NCBI GenBank assembly: GCA_903903635.1
Contig: CAIUZK010000109.1
Span: 1-64,000 of the forward strand
Direction: 5' to 3'
Source: an uncultured Bacteroidota bacterium
GTDB taxonomy: Bacteria; Bacteroidota; Bacteroidia; Chitinophagales; Chitinophagaceae
Length of the DNA: 64,000 nucleotides
Positions 17,381-25,808 of this stretch are shown here, piece by piece. Numbering within the stretch: the first letter of the stretch is position 1; every line of letters starts with the position of its first letter. Below the pieces are notes generated by a model. The model saw only the letters and a list, made by a program, of their open reading frames with translations. It did no database searches and was not told the origin of the DNA. The position numbers were made by a program, and so were the translations under genes.

Positions 17381-18598
17381 TTAACTGTATACTTTCGAAC
17401 TCTCTATCTGCTCAATAAATGTTTCAATCTTGGTAATGCTCTGCCCTTCTGAGTAGAATCTCAGATCGCACAAATCGCCCTCAATCACCAATGTAGGTAT
17501 GCCTAGTTTTTCCCTCAAACGCTGTGGCATTCCAAAACGGGAATTGGAGTTATTCGCACAGGTTTTTGCATCATGGAAAATGATACCATCAATACTGAAA
17601 TCATGTACCAGACCGGAGAGAATACGTTCTTTAGCGCTCTCGCTGCGGTTGATGAAAATCTCAGTATACGCTTTGGCTGATGATTCAAACGGATGCCGCT
17701 CATCAAAAGCATCGAACACCCAGCTATTGCAATAGGTAGAAGCAACGATTGCAGCATTGTTTTGAATGAACAATTCTGACAGTGGCCTTAACTTGCCCCA
17801 TATAGGCATACCATCCCAATAAATCCTGCATTTCTCAACTTCAAGGAATCCTATTCCCTTTGTCACATTACCCTGCAGTTCATCCAGCAACATCTGGTAG
17901 TAATCTTTTGCTATCTGAGTACCCCTCAGTACAACTATTGGCCCCATATGTATGGTGGCATCAAAGAAACTGATAGGTGCAGGAGATACTCTTGCAGTCC
18001 ATAACACTTTCTTCCACAGTTCTGTTGCTTCTTTGCTGAGTCTTAAGGTTTCTCTGAACTTATCAATATCAAACTTCTGACCGCTTACCTCTTCGCAGAG
18101 CGGAACCATATTTTTGAATTGAGCAGCCACATCATCTATCTCCTCCTGGCCTACTTCATCCATATGCCTTGGGGGAGTAATACCAAATACCGGAACCCCT
18201 AATTCCTTGCCAAAATAATTGAACCAATCCTGAACTTCCCTGCACTGATTCGTATTATATACAATAATATCTGGTTTTGGTGGACCATTCAGGCCATAAT
18301 GTTTGGTAAGTGGTGTTTCTTTCTTTAAGTAAGATCCAATATCCGCAGTAAGGTAAGAACAGATATCATTAGAATAACCAAGAGTTGCAGATTCAGGAAT
18401 CAGATCGCCTGCTGTGCGCGAAGTACCCAACAAAGCGCCATGGTTCTCAGGAAAATGCACTTCAAATCCGAAAGACCGCAGCAGTTCAGCAGGGCCAACA
18501 CTTGTACACCATGCATACTTTTTGGTGGTATCTTTCATACCAAGAAAATAATTACTCATTATTTCCTTCAATTTTTTTGCAGATTCTATTTTATACAT
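17381..18598 (-). CDS. Extra 2-hydroxyacyl-CoA dehydratase D-component-like subunit (HgdB/YjiM-like)
   Basis: The product has 405 residues from ATG 18598; a TTG at 18616 would overlap the upstream gene by 8 bases and is less likely. The sequence follows the HgdB/YjiM family to the end: WCTSVGPAELLRSFGF, RIYWDGMPIW, IIFHDAKTCANN and PTLVIEGDLCDLRFYSEGQ. Cysteines C31, C80, C119 and C347 are candidate ligands for the [4Fe-4S] cluster of this family. Such subunits normally form heterodimers and take electrons from an ATP-driven activator. BcrB and BcrC are encoded separately in the operon, so this is a third subunit with no obvious partner. Proximity suggests that the activator half of the 14952-16802 fusion serves it. 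Substrate unknown. Confidence 0.75.
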   Translation of the reverse strand: MYKIESAKKLKEIMSNYFLGMKDTTKKYAWCTSVGPAELLRSFGFEVHFPENHGALLGTSRTAGDLIPESATLGYSNDICSYLTADIGSYLKKETPLTKHYGLNGPPKPDIIVYNTNQCREVQDWFNYFGKELGVPVFGITPPRHMDEVGQEEIDDVAAQFKNMVPLCEEVSGQKFDIDKFRETLRLSKEATELWKKVLWTARVSPAPISFFDATIHMGPIVVLRGTQIAKDYYQMLLDELQGNVTKGIGFLEVEKCRIYWDGMPIWGKLRPLSELFIQNNAAIVASTYCNSWVFDAFDERHPFESSAKAYTEIFINRSESAKERILSGLVHDFSIDGIIFHDAKTCANNSNSRFGMPQRLREKLGIPTLVIEGDLCDLRFYSEGQSITKIETFIEQIESSKVYS

Positions 18599-18608
18599 AA
18601 AAACTCTA

Positions 18609-20738
18609 TTAATCAATTTTTATACGTGCATCCACTACATATACCTTATCATTAATGGCTATGATGGGATTCATATCCATTTCTGTGATCATCGGGAAGT
18701 CGGTAACCAATTTCGAGATCCGCTGAATGATATCTATAACCTTTTCTTTATTGATTCCTTTTTCACCCCTTACACCATCAAGCAACCTGGTGGCCTTGAT
18801 AGAGGAAAGCATCTCACGCGCTTCCACGTCTGTCACAGGAGCGATCTTAAATACAACGTCTTTTAATACCTCTACATAAATACCACCCAGGCCAAACATT
18901 ACCAGATGACCTAAACCAGGTTTGGTACTTACTCCGGCAATCAATTCCTTGCCACCGGGCAAAAATTTCTGCACCAGGTATTTGAGGCCCTTATCACCAA
19001 ATGCATCCCGCATTTTTTCGGCAGCAACCCTTACTTCTTCTGCACTCTTCAGGTTGATTACAACCCCACCCATATCACTCTTATGAACTATTGCAGCCGA
19101 TTCGGCTTTCAATACCACAGGGAAACCGATGTTGATCGCTGCATTCTCAGCTTCATAAATATCGTTTGCCAGCCACCATTCCGGTACAGGTATGCCATAT
19201 GCAGTAAGCAGATCATAAACTCTGTCTGCAGTCAGGTAGGATCTGCCTTCCTTTTTCGACTGATTCAGGCTAATCTCTGCAATTTTAGTATTCATGACAT
19301 TAAGTAGTGCAGGCTCACCTATATCCCTTGCTCTTAATTTACTATAACGGTACAAAGCGCCAAGCGCCTTTGCTGCTGTTGTAGGGAAACTATAACAGGG
19401 GACTCCGCCATCCTTCAATATCTTAGCTGTTTCCTGAAAACGCTCAAGACTCATATTGGTCATGAAATTGCAGATGATCGGCTTCTTCCTCAGATTGCTA
19501 ACCTCAACTATATTCCTGGCAACCTCATTAGTATCGGTAAAAGGAGCAGTAACAAAATTGATATAGATAGAATCAATGGACTCTTCATCCATCAATACAT
19601 CCATTGCACTCCTGAAATGAGCGCCTCCACCTGTAGCCACCACATCAATAGGATTACCAATAGTTGCTTCGGGTAACATGGTAGCCTGAAGAACTGCTTT
19701 AGCTCTGTCTGATAATGCCGGCAACTGAAGTCCTGCGCTTATCAATTCATCGGTGGCTATTACAGCGGGGCCGCCGGTGTTGGTTATTATACCCACCCGG
19801 TTGCCTTTAGGAAACGGCTGTGTAGCAAATGCCATTGCCACCTGGCACATTTCCTCTTCATTATTAAATGCAAGAATACCGGTCTTTTCAAATATCAGTT
19901 CTGTAGAAATATCCACTCCGGCCAATGAGCCGGTGTGTGATGCTGCAGCCTTGGCGCCTTCTTCGGTCCTTCCGGCTTTCATTGCCAGAATGGGTTTCCG
20001 ACGGGTGACCTTCCTGGCTACCTCCATGAAATCAAGCGGATTGGAAAGCCCTTCGGTATACAGGATAATTGCTTTAGTCTGGTCGTCTTCGCCATAATAT
20101 TCCAGAACATCCGGAATGGATACGTCGCAGGCATTACCATTCGATGCATAAAACCTCATGCCTATTTCAAGGTCATAAAGGCTTTGCATAATAAAGGCGC
20201 CAACCCCACCACTTAAAGCAACAATTGAAATACCTCCCGGTTTTGGAAATGTAAATGTAAAATCGCAGTAAGCCTTATAGTCAGGATCAGTATTAATAAT
20301 ACCCTGACAGTTAGGGCCAAAAATCCTGATGCCATATTGTTTGGCTTTGCTCAGGAACTCTTTTTGTAATGCTATACCCTCATCACCCATTTCGCTGAAA
20401 CCGGCTGAATTGATGATAACTGATTTGATTCCTTTCTTACCGCAATCTTCAATTGCTTGCGGAACCATTTTAGCAGGTATGATCACATGAGCCAGATCGA
20501 TAGTACCAGGAACATCGAAAATTGTAGGGTAGGCTTTTATTCCTCTTATCTCATCCATTTTGGGATTAATGGGATAGATATCCCCTGTAAACCCAAAATG
20601 AACAAGATTCTTTATAATCACATTGCCAATTGACAATTCTTTTTGCGAAGCGCCAATAATTGCAATTGACTTAGGCTTAAAAAGTGTATCCAGTTCGTGA
20701 ACTGAATTCTTCACAGGATCAAGTACTGCTGATTCCAT
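18609..20738 (-). CDS. Acyl-CoA synthetase, NDP-forming (alpha-beta fusion)
   Basis: The product has 709 residues. Residues 15-150 form a CoA-binding Rossmann domain (KPKSIAIIGASQ). The next domains resemble the succinyl-CoA synthetase alpha chain, with the phosphohistidine loop KAAASHTGSLAG (H268). About 490-709 is an ATP-grasp domain (LKAESAAIVHKSDMGGV, ending NPIIAINDKVYVVDARI). These enzymes convert acid + CoA + ATP to acyl-CoA + ADP + Pi, reversibly. In this operon it might activate benzoate or another acid, or run backwards to make ATP from an acyl-CoA. No AMP-forming benzoate-CoA ligase is present in the window. It starts 11 bases after bcrD. The substrate cannot be read from sequence. 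Confidence 0.85.
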   Translation of the reverse strand: MESAVLDPVKNSVHELDTLFKPKSIAIIGASQKELSIGNVIIKNLVHFGFTGDIYPINPKMDEIRGIKAYPTIFDVPGTIDLAHVIIPAKMVPQAIEDCGKKGIKSVIINSAGFSEMGDEGIALQKEFLSKAKQYGIRIFGPNCQGIINTDPDYKAYCDFTFTFPKPGGISIVALSGGVGAFIMQSLYDLEIGMRFYASNGNACDVSIPDVLEYYGEDDQTKAIILYTEGLSNPLDFMEVARKVTRRKPILAMKAGRTEEGAKAAASHTGSLAGVDISTELIFEKTGILAFNNEEEMCQVAMAFATQPFPKGNRVGIITNTGGPAVIATDELISAGLQLPALSDRAKAVLQATMLPEATIGNPIDVVATGGGAHFRSAMDVLMDEESIDSIYINFVTAPFTDTNEVARNIVEVSNLRKKPIICNFMTNMSLERFQETAKILKDGGVPCYSFPTTAAKALGALYRYSKLRARDIGEPALLNVMNTKIAEISLNQSKKEGRSYLTADRVYDLLTAYGIPVPEWWLANDIYEAENAAINIGFPVVLKAESAAIVHKSDMGGVVINLKSAEEVRVAAEKMRDAFGDKGLKYLVQKFLPGGKELIAGVSTKPGLGHLVMFGLGGIYVEVLKDVVFKIAPVTDVEAREMLSSIKATRLLDGVRGEKGINKEKVIDIIQRISKLVTDFPMITEMDMNPIIAINDKVYVVDARIKID

Positions 20739-20749
20739 TTTTTGATAAT

Positions 20750-21589
20750 TTATGCTACGACAGCCTGTTTTTCTTTCAACTTAAAATGACGGTATCCGCC
20801 CCACAATGCAGCGCCTATGCAGCCCGCATATATGGAATCAGGATGAGCCATGATAACAAACTTCTTGCTTCCTTCTTTCAGGGTTTCGTCAATAGCCTGT
20901 ATCATACCTGTGTTCAGCGCCATGCCTCCGGTAAGTACAATAGGCGACTCTGCTTTAAGCGATCCTAAAAGCTTGATAACCCTGGATGCTATCGAAAGAT
21001 GGATTCCTTTAATAATGTCAGGTGTTTTAATCCCTCTGGACACCATGTTGATTACATCTGTTTCGGCAAGTACCGCACATATACCCGATGAAATTTCAGG
21101 ATTGTTTGACTGTAGTGATACTTCACCTACTTCTTCAATACTCAATCCAAGATAGCGGGAGATATTCTCGAGAAACTGGCCAGAACCTGATGCGCACTGA
21201 CCGGTCATTTTATAATCTTCCACCCTTGCACCTTCATTGATACGAATGCAACGAACATACAATGCACCCAGATCCACTACAGTACGTGCTTCAGGAAAGA
21301 AGAAATGAGCGCCACGCGCATGCGTTGTCATACCATAAAAATGGCCGCGTTTACGCTTTACAAGGTCACCCTCTCCTGTCGATGCCAGGTAAGCAATATC
21401 TTCATACTTGAGGTTATTTTTATCAAGCATGATCTGTACCATTTCATCGGCCACCTGCGTGGGATTCCTTTTACGGATCTTCTCGGTGTGTTTATCTATT
21501 ATTTTAGGATTATCTGAATATTCCATCAATACCAGCTTGATAAAATTGCTGCCCACATCAATCCCCATCGTATATACTGTCTCAGACAT
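20750..21589 (-). CDS. bcrD: Benzoyl-CoA reductase ATPase subunit D
   Basis: The product has 279 residues, as expected for BcrD/BadG. It has ASKHA motifs GIDVGSNFIK (phosphate 1) and VVDLGALYVR (phosphate 2), the cluster cysteine C132 in TGQCASGSGQFLENI, C171 in GICAVLAETDV, and the adenosine motif VLTGGMALN. With BcrA it forms the ATP-hydrolysing half of the reductase: one [4Fe-4S] cluster bridges the two subunits and passes electrons from ferredoxin to the BcrBC half. DLGA in place of the usual DIGGQD is seen in BcrD-type subunits. It lies 37 bases after bcrA and 11 bases before the acyl-CoA synthetase. Confidence 0.9.
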   Translation of the reverse strand: MSETVYTMGIDVGSNFIKLVLMEYSDNPKIIDKHTEKIRKRNPTQVADEMVQIMLDKNNLKYEDIAYLASTGEGDLVKRKRGHFYGMTTHARGAHFFFPEARTVVDLGALYVRCIRINEGARVEDYKMTGQCASGSGQFLENISRYLGLSIEEVGEVSLQSNNPEISSGICAVLAETDVINMVSRGIKTPDIIKGIHLSIASRVIKLLGSLKAESPIVLTGGMALNTGMIQAIDETLKEGSKKFVIMAHPDSIYAGCIGAALWGGYRHFKLKEKQAVVA

Positions 21590-21626
21590 AATGCTTGTTT
21601 TTCAGTTTATAAATAATTGTTGATTT

Positions 21627-23048
21627 TTATGCTACTACTTTCTTTGCGCTTGGAAGATCGGCTTTGATATTACGGCGGGCAAACATAGCACCACCCAGGG
21701 CTCCCATAAATATGGAGTCCGTGTGAATGTTTATCTTAATGTTGTCTCCGTAATTTTCCTTTACCAACTGGGTAAGATATTTGATAACTGCCTGATTTCT
21801 GGCCACGCCTCCGGTAAAGGTAAATTCATTGAATACCCCACCCGACCTGGCTATCAGCGACATTGCACGCATAATAATTGCCTTGTGCAATCCGCCAAGA
21901 ATATCGGCTCTTTTTTCACCCATGTTGGTAAGCTCTCTCAGTTCAGCGCCAGCAAATACGGTACAGGTAGAACAAATTGTTACTTCCTTCTCTGCCTGCA
22001 TGGCCATAGGGCCTAATTCATTGAGCGAAATACTCATTTCATCAGCTATATATCCCAGGTACCTGCCGCAACCCGCGGCACAACGGTCGTTCATCTGGAA
22101 ACTGGTTACCAGTCCGTATTTATCAACCTGTATGGCCTTTGTATCCTGTCCGCCAATATCCAGTACAGTCCTTGTTTCAGGGAATACCGCATGAGCGCCG
22201 AACGCATGGCATAAAATTTCCGATCTGATACATTCCTGAGGGAACGGAAGCAAAGCGCGACCATAGCCTGTACCCGTCATGTTTTCAATATTGAAATCAA
22301 TATTGGCCACCTCATCAATTCTGTCGCGAAGCGATTCTGAAACATTTTTGAAATCGCCTTTCAGCAAATACATTTCAGCATCAAAATTGGCCTCAGACTC
22401 AATTGGGATATTCTCCGACTGTTCAGGCAGGTTCTCATATTTGTCTTTGAGCAGATCCATTGCCTGTGTTATCAGGGAATGGAATTCAAATTGAACCACC
22501 TCATTTTCTGCCGCTGTAATACTCTTATCCCAGATGGTCATCAATGGCTCAAAAAGAGCAATGTCGAATTTGTTTACCTCTTCATTATATTTTTCGGATA
22601 CAATATCCCTGAAGAACTGGTTTTTATCTCCCAGGTTCTCATAGATATACTGGTGCTTGATCTTGGGCTTAATGGACTTGCGAATCAGTCGCAGATGATC
22701 GATCATTACCAGACGCCTTTCACCTTCAAAATGGTTATAGCAGGTTTTCAGCAGTTCATCACCCAGTTTGTCAATTCTTACTTTAAATTGCTCATACTGA
22801 AATACGCTTTCCAGATCAGACAGGTATTTTCTGTATTGTGGTTTAGATGCTATTTCATTGGCAAGATTTTTCTTTAAGATAGAAAAACGTGCATTGTAAA
22901 TTGCTTCCATTTTGGCTATATCGGCCGCCACAGAATAATTTGCGCGGGTATTGGTTATTCCGCGGCCTATGATTTCATCCTGCTCATTGATGATCACAGC
23001 TTTCGAGGTTGTTGATCCCAGATCAATTCCTAAGTAGTACTTGCTCAT
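21627..23048 (-). CDS. bcrA: Benzoyl-CoA reductase ATPase subunit A
   Basis: The product has 473 residues. The ASKHA core (GIDLGSTTSK at 7-16, DIGGQDTK at 297-304, C323 in RCAAGCGRYLG, C362 in STCTVFAGAEL, adenosine motif FTGGVARN) is split by an insertion of about 200 residues between the first strand pair and GTGYGR (259-264). This insertion is characteristic of the larger BcrA/BadF subunit and distinguishes it from HgdC-type activators. Together with BcrD it couples hydrolysis of ATP to electron transfer into BcrBC. It lies 26 bases after bcrB. The family also includes activators of other radical dehydratases, but insertion, partner genes and downstream enzymes all point to benzoyl-CoA reductase. 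Confidence 0.92.
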   Translation of the reverse strand: MSKYYLGIDLGSTTSKAVIINEQDEIIGRGITNTRANYSVAADIAKMEAIYNARFSILKKNLANEIASKPQYRKYLSDLESVFQYEQFKVRIDKLGDELLKTCYNHFEGERRLVMIDHLRLIRKSIKPKIKHQYIYENLGDKNQFFRDIVSEKYNEEVNKFDIALFEPLMTIWDKSITAAENEVVQFEFHSLITQAMDLLKDKYENLPEQSENIPIESEANFDAEMYLLKGDFKNVSESLRDRIDEVANIDFNIENMTGTGYGRALLPFPQECIRSEILCHAFGAHAVFPETRTVLDIGGQDTKAIQVDKYGLVTSFQMNDRCAAGCGRYLGYIADEMSISLNELGPMAMQAEKEVTICSTCTVFAGAELRELTNMGEKRADILGGLHKAIIMRAMSLIARSGGVFNEFTFTGGVARNQAVIKYLTQLVKENYGDNIKINIHTDSIFMGALGGAMFARRNIKADLPSAKKVVA

Positions 23049-23074
23049 TAGTTTAAGTTTCGTTTAATAATTAA

Positions 23075-24376
23075 TTAAGCTGTAACTTCCTCCTGTGCCA
23101 GGATCACTTTACGCTGACCAAGCATCTGGAAATATGATTCCAACCTGTTTTTAATATTAGCATAGGAAAAATAACGTGGGTCAACAAGATCGCTTTCTAT
23201 AAAGCCAACCGGCACACCGCAACGTTGCTCTACCTCGCGCATCATCAGCAACTGACCCGCTGAGAATGAATTACAACTCTTAATTGAATTGATTAAGAAA
23301 CCATCTGCTTTGTATTCTTTGATGTAATGTTCAATCAGATCAACACGCTGTGGCAGATTGAGGTTGGTATAGCAACCCATGCAGTATTTAGCAAGGCTTT
23401 CCAATGGTTTTCCGGGCTCATGCCTGAATCCCTGGTCGTAAAGACCACCCACTTTTGTATAAGTAGAGGCAACAATTACTGCCCCCATATCGTAGAATAT
23501 TTTCCAGAATTCCCTGAAGTTGGTCCAGTTTGGCGGGCCTTCTACCACAAGCCTGAACTTCTCTTCCTTCATTTCACCCTCAGGAGTTACAGGACAAAGT
23601 CCCTGACTCATACGGTCGGTTACTTCTTTGTACAACTCTTCATAATAATGAACAGCTTCCTCAGTACCACGGAATGCGGTATTCAGTGGTCCCATATAAT
23701 ATACACCAGCAAAATAAGAATCGATTGGAGAAGGCCTGTTTTTAGCTGTTTCCAGTACTTTCACCCATAGATCTTCTGCTTTCGCTGCATTTTCCAGCAT
23801 TTTGTTCAGTCTGTTATAATCCAGCTTTTTACCGGCAACTTTTTCCATTTTTGGTATAACATCTTCTTCAAGTTGCTTTACCATATATTTCAATTGTTCC
23901 TCGGTAATAACTCCATCTTCCTGGTAAGGTGTGTGGAGCATAGCGATTTCAACACCGGGATATAACCTTTCCAGGTTTTCAAACCATTTAAGGAATGTAA
24001 AACAGCCGGTATAGCTCAATAACAGCAGATCCGGGTCGGGTAGTTTTTCACCGGTTGGGCCTATGTTACCATTAAGCATCATACCGATATCGCACTTCAC
24101 ATAAGTACATACATCTTCCGAAAATCCCATTTTTTCAGCATCCTTGATGTAAGATCCTGATTTTTTACGCATACCCGATTGCAGGGCATTGATCTCAGGG
24201 TAAACCGGCAGCATATCCATTGCCAGTATCAATTCAGTGAGATTACCGGGAACAAAAGTGTACACTACTTTTTTACCGTTTGCTTTCGCATTGCTCAGTT
24301 CGGTAAAGAGATTGGCTAGCATCTCTTTTTGAATGACCATGCTTTTTTCCTTTATTGCTTCTTTTGGATCGCTCAT
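23075..24376 (-). CDS. bcrB: Benzoyl-CoA reductase subunit B
   Basis: The product has 433 residues and is related to the 2-hydroxyglutaryl-CoA dehydratase D component. Stretches typical of BcrB are FSEDVCTYVKCDIG, LLLLSYTGCFTFLKWFE, YYMGPLNTAFRGTEEA, and the end segment KSCNSFSAGQLLMMREVEQR...VGFIESDLVDPRYFS. Its cysteines bind a [4Fe-4S] cluster in the substrate-reducing half (BcrBC), where two electrons are added to the aromatic ring of benzoyl-CoA. It is the second gene of the operon, 42 bases after bcrC, and is clearly distinct from the third family member at 17381-18598. Confidence 0.92.
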   Translation of the reverse strand: MSDPKEAIKEKSMVIQKEMLANLFTELSNAKANGKKVVYTFVPGNLTELILAMDMLPVYPEINALQSGMRKKSGSYIKDAEKMGFSEDVCTYVKCDIGMMLNGNIGPTGEKLPDPDLLLLSYTGCFTFLKWFENLERLYPGVEIAMLHTPYQEDGVITEEQLKYMVKQLEEDVIPKMEKVAGKKLDYNRLNKMLENAAKAEDLWVKVLETAKNRPSPIDSYFAGVYYMGPLNTAFRGTEEAVHYYEELYKEVTDRMSQGLCPVTPEGEMKEEKFRLVVEGPPNWTNFREFWKIFYDMGAVIVASTYTKVGGLYDQGFRHEPGKPLESLAKYCMGCYTNLNLPQRVDLIEHYIKEYKADGFLINSIKSCNSFSAGQLLMMREVEQRCGVPVGFIESDLVDPRYFSYANIKNRLESYFQMLGQRKVILAQEEVTA

Positions 24377-24418
24377 TTTTTTAATAATTTAGGTTGTAAT
24401 AGCGTTACATAACAATAA

Positions 24419-25597
24419 TTATACCCACAACTTGATTGAATCTGAGAAAGTACCTGCCTGCTCTTTAATTACTTTGAATTGTCCGGTATTTTCATGGAAT
24501 TGAAAATTGATATGGGCAATACCCGCATCATCACATGCCTTCTGAAGATCAGGCCTGTCGAGCAGGGCCGGATCACAAAAACTTGCAGCACAGAATATCA
24601 CACCATCAGCTTTTCTATCTCTTACCTGCTTTACAAGGCGTGCGCTCTTCGGATTGAAAATGTCATAAACCGCTGAAGAAGGTGCACTTTGTGTCAGGAA
24701 AGAATCAACAACAGCATTCAACGGATCACTGGTGGTGCTATCTATATTACCCTGTATCCACCTGGAACCCAGCATAAAGTCGTCATCTACGATATAGCAG
24801 CCCGCCATTTCTATTGATTTGATAAGCCCGATCGGAGGTTGTTCGCAGAACGCCCCTGATATCACCACCCTGATGTTATCCATTGGCTCACCGAAATCTT
24901 CACCGAGAAGATTTACAATCTCTTCAAGCATTTCATTATGCTTTTCCACATTGATCACCATTCCGGCCCTGATAATATGATATACATCAACAGCCGATAA
25001 ACGCCAAGGGAATTCCTCCCTTATATCATATATTTTCTCAATCAACTCCCTGTTCTTATTATACAAGGCAATTGAATTATTGAGATGAGCAGATATGATC
25101 TTATGATCATTTATCTTGAACATATCACTTATGATAGTTTCAAGTAGTTCCCTGTAGAAAGTACCGCCAATGTGTTTTTCGAAATTCTGCGGATAATCGA
25201 AATACCTGCTGAATCCTCCCTTTTTTGCCAGTTTGAACATTCCGCTCAGGTTACGGACACAATCACATATTGACGGGAACAGAAACCCATCAAAATCATT
25301 TAGGTTGTCATCCAATGCCATTTCTATCACTCCTCTGGGAAGATGGCATATATAGGATTGGTAGTAGGCATCACCTTTTATTATCTGCTTCCTGTCCCCT
25401 ACCCCCATAATTCCGACCGCAAGTCCATTCGCGGCATGGATTATTTCTCTGGGAACATAGATAGGCAGATAACCTACCAATAGTCTGAACTTCGATTTTG
25501 CCTTCCATTGTTTCGCGTATGTGAAATTAAGATCAAATGCGAGGGATTTGCATTCGTCCAACAAGGAGGTCAAGCGCTCTGGTGCTTGTTTTATCAT
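24419..25597 (-). CDS. bcrC: Benzoyl-CoA reductase subunit C
   Basis: The product has 392 residues and is the first gene of the operon. BcrC-type features include FPSICDCVRNLSGMFK, RVVISGAFCEQPPIGL, DDDFMLGSRW and the C-terminal FCAASFCDPALLDRPDL...INFQFHENTGQ. It pairs with BcrB to form the ring-reducing half of the enzyme. The order bcrC-bcrB-bcrA-bcrD is the one known from Thauera and, as badDEFG, from Rhodopseudomonas. No Shine-Dalgarno precedes ATG 25597, as usual for this phylum. No ferredoxin gene is adjacent, unlike in the proteobacterial clusters, so the electron donor must be encoded elsewhere. Confidence 0.9.
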   Translation of the reverse strand: MIKQAPERLTSLLDECKSLAFDLNFTYAKQWKAKSKFRLLVGYLPIYVPREIIHAANGLAVGIMGVGDRKQIIKGDAYYQSYICHLPRGVIEMALDDNLNDFDGFLFPSICDCVRNLSGMFKLAKKGGFSRYFDYPQNFEKHIGGTFYRELLETIISDMFKINDHKIISAHLNNSIALYNKNRELIEKIYDIREEFPWRLSAVDVYHIIRAGMVINVEKHNEMLEEIVNLLGEDFGEPMDNIRVVISGAFCEQPPIGLIKSIEMAGCYIVDDDFMLGSRWIQGNIDSTTSDPLNAVVDSFLTQSAPSSAVYDIFNPKSARLVKQVRDRKADGVIFCAASFCDPALLDRPDLQKACDDAGIAHINFQFHENTGQFKVIKEQAGTFSDSIKLWV

Positions 25598-25808
25598 GTG
25601 CTATTTATTATTCCATTTACGTCGGTTACCTTGACAAGAAATAATTCCACAATTTCCGATACGAATATCTTTTGGATTATGATTACTATCAGAAAAATGG
25701 TTGATTAATATCAGGTTTTATGTTTTTTAAGATGTCTTAATTGCATAGAATTTGGTATTTTATTACAACAATAATTTATTTGTTAAATTAGCAAATTATC
25801 AATAACCT
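25598..25808. promoter_or_regulatory. Divergent promoter region between the bcr operon and mocA-xdhC
   Basis: These 211 AT-rich bases must hold the start sites for both the 13-gene bcr operon (leftward) and the mocA-xdhC-SDR-hemerythrin genes (rightward). A TTTG at 25751-25754 followed after 17 bases by TAATTTAT is a weak candidate promoter for the rightward genes. I could not identify a consensus box for the leftward operon and no regulator gene is adjacent. Confidence 0.4.

Noticed and set aside
22479-22877. 132-residue plus-strand open frame opposite bcrA
   Set aside because: It is antisense to a well-supported gene, lacks a start context and its product resembles nothing; it is a shadow of bcrA codon use.
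23075-25597. bcrB and bcrC read as an (R)-2-hydroxyglutaryl-CoA dehydratase
   Set aside because: The large BcrA-type ATPase with its insertion, the BcrD partner, and had, oah and dch in the same operon fit benzoyl-CoA reductase; the HgdB-like gene at 17381 is the closer dehydratase relative.
8697-25597. A class II (BamB-I, tungsten) benzoyl-CoA reductase pathway
   Set aside because: No aldehyde-oxidoreductase-type or heterodisulfide-reductase-type subunits are seen; ATP-dependent subunits are present instead.
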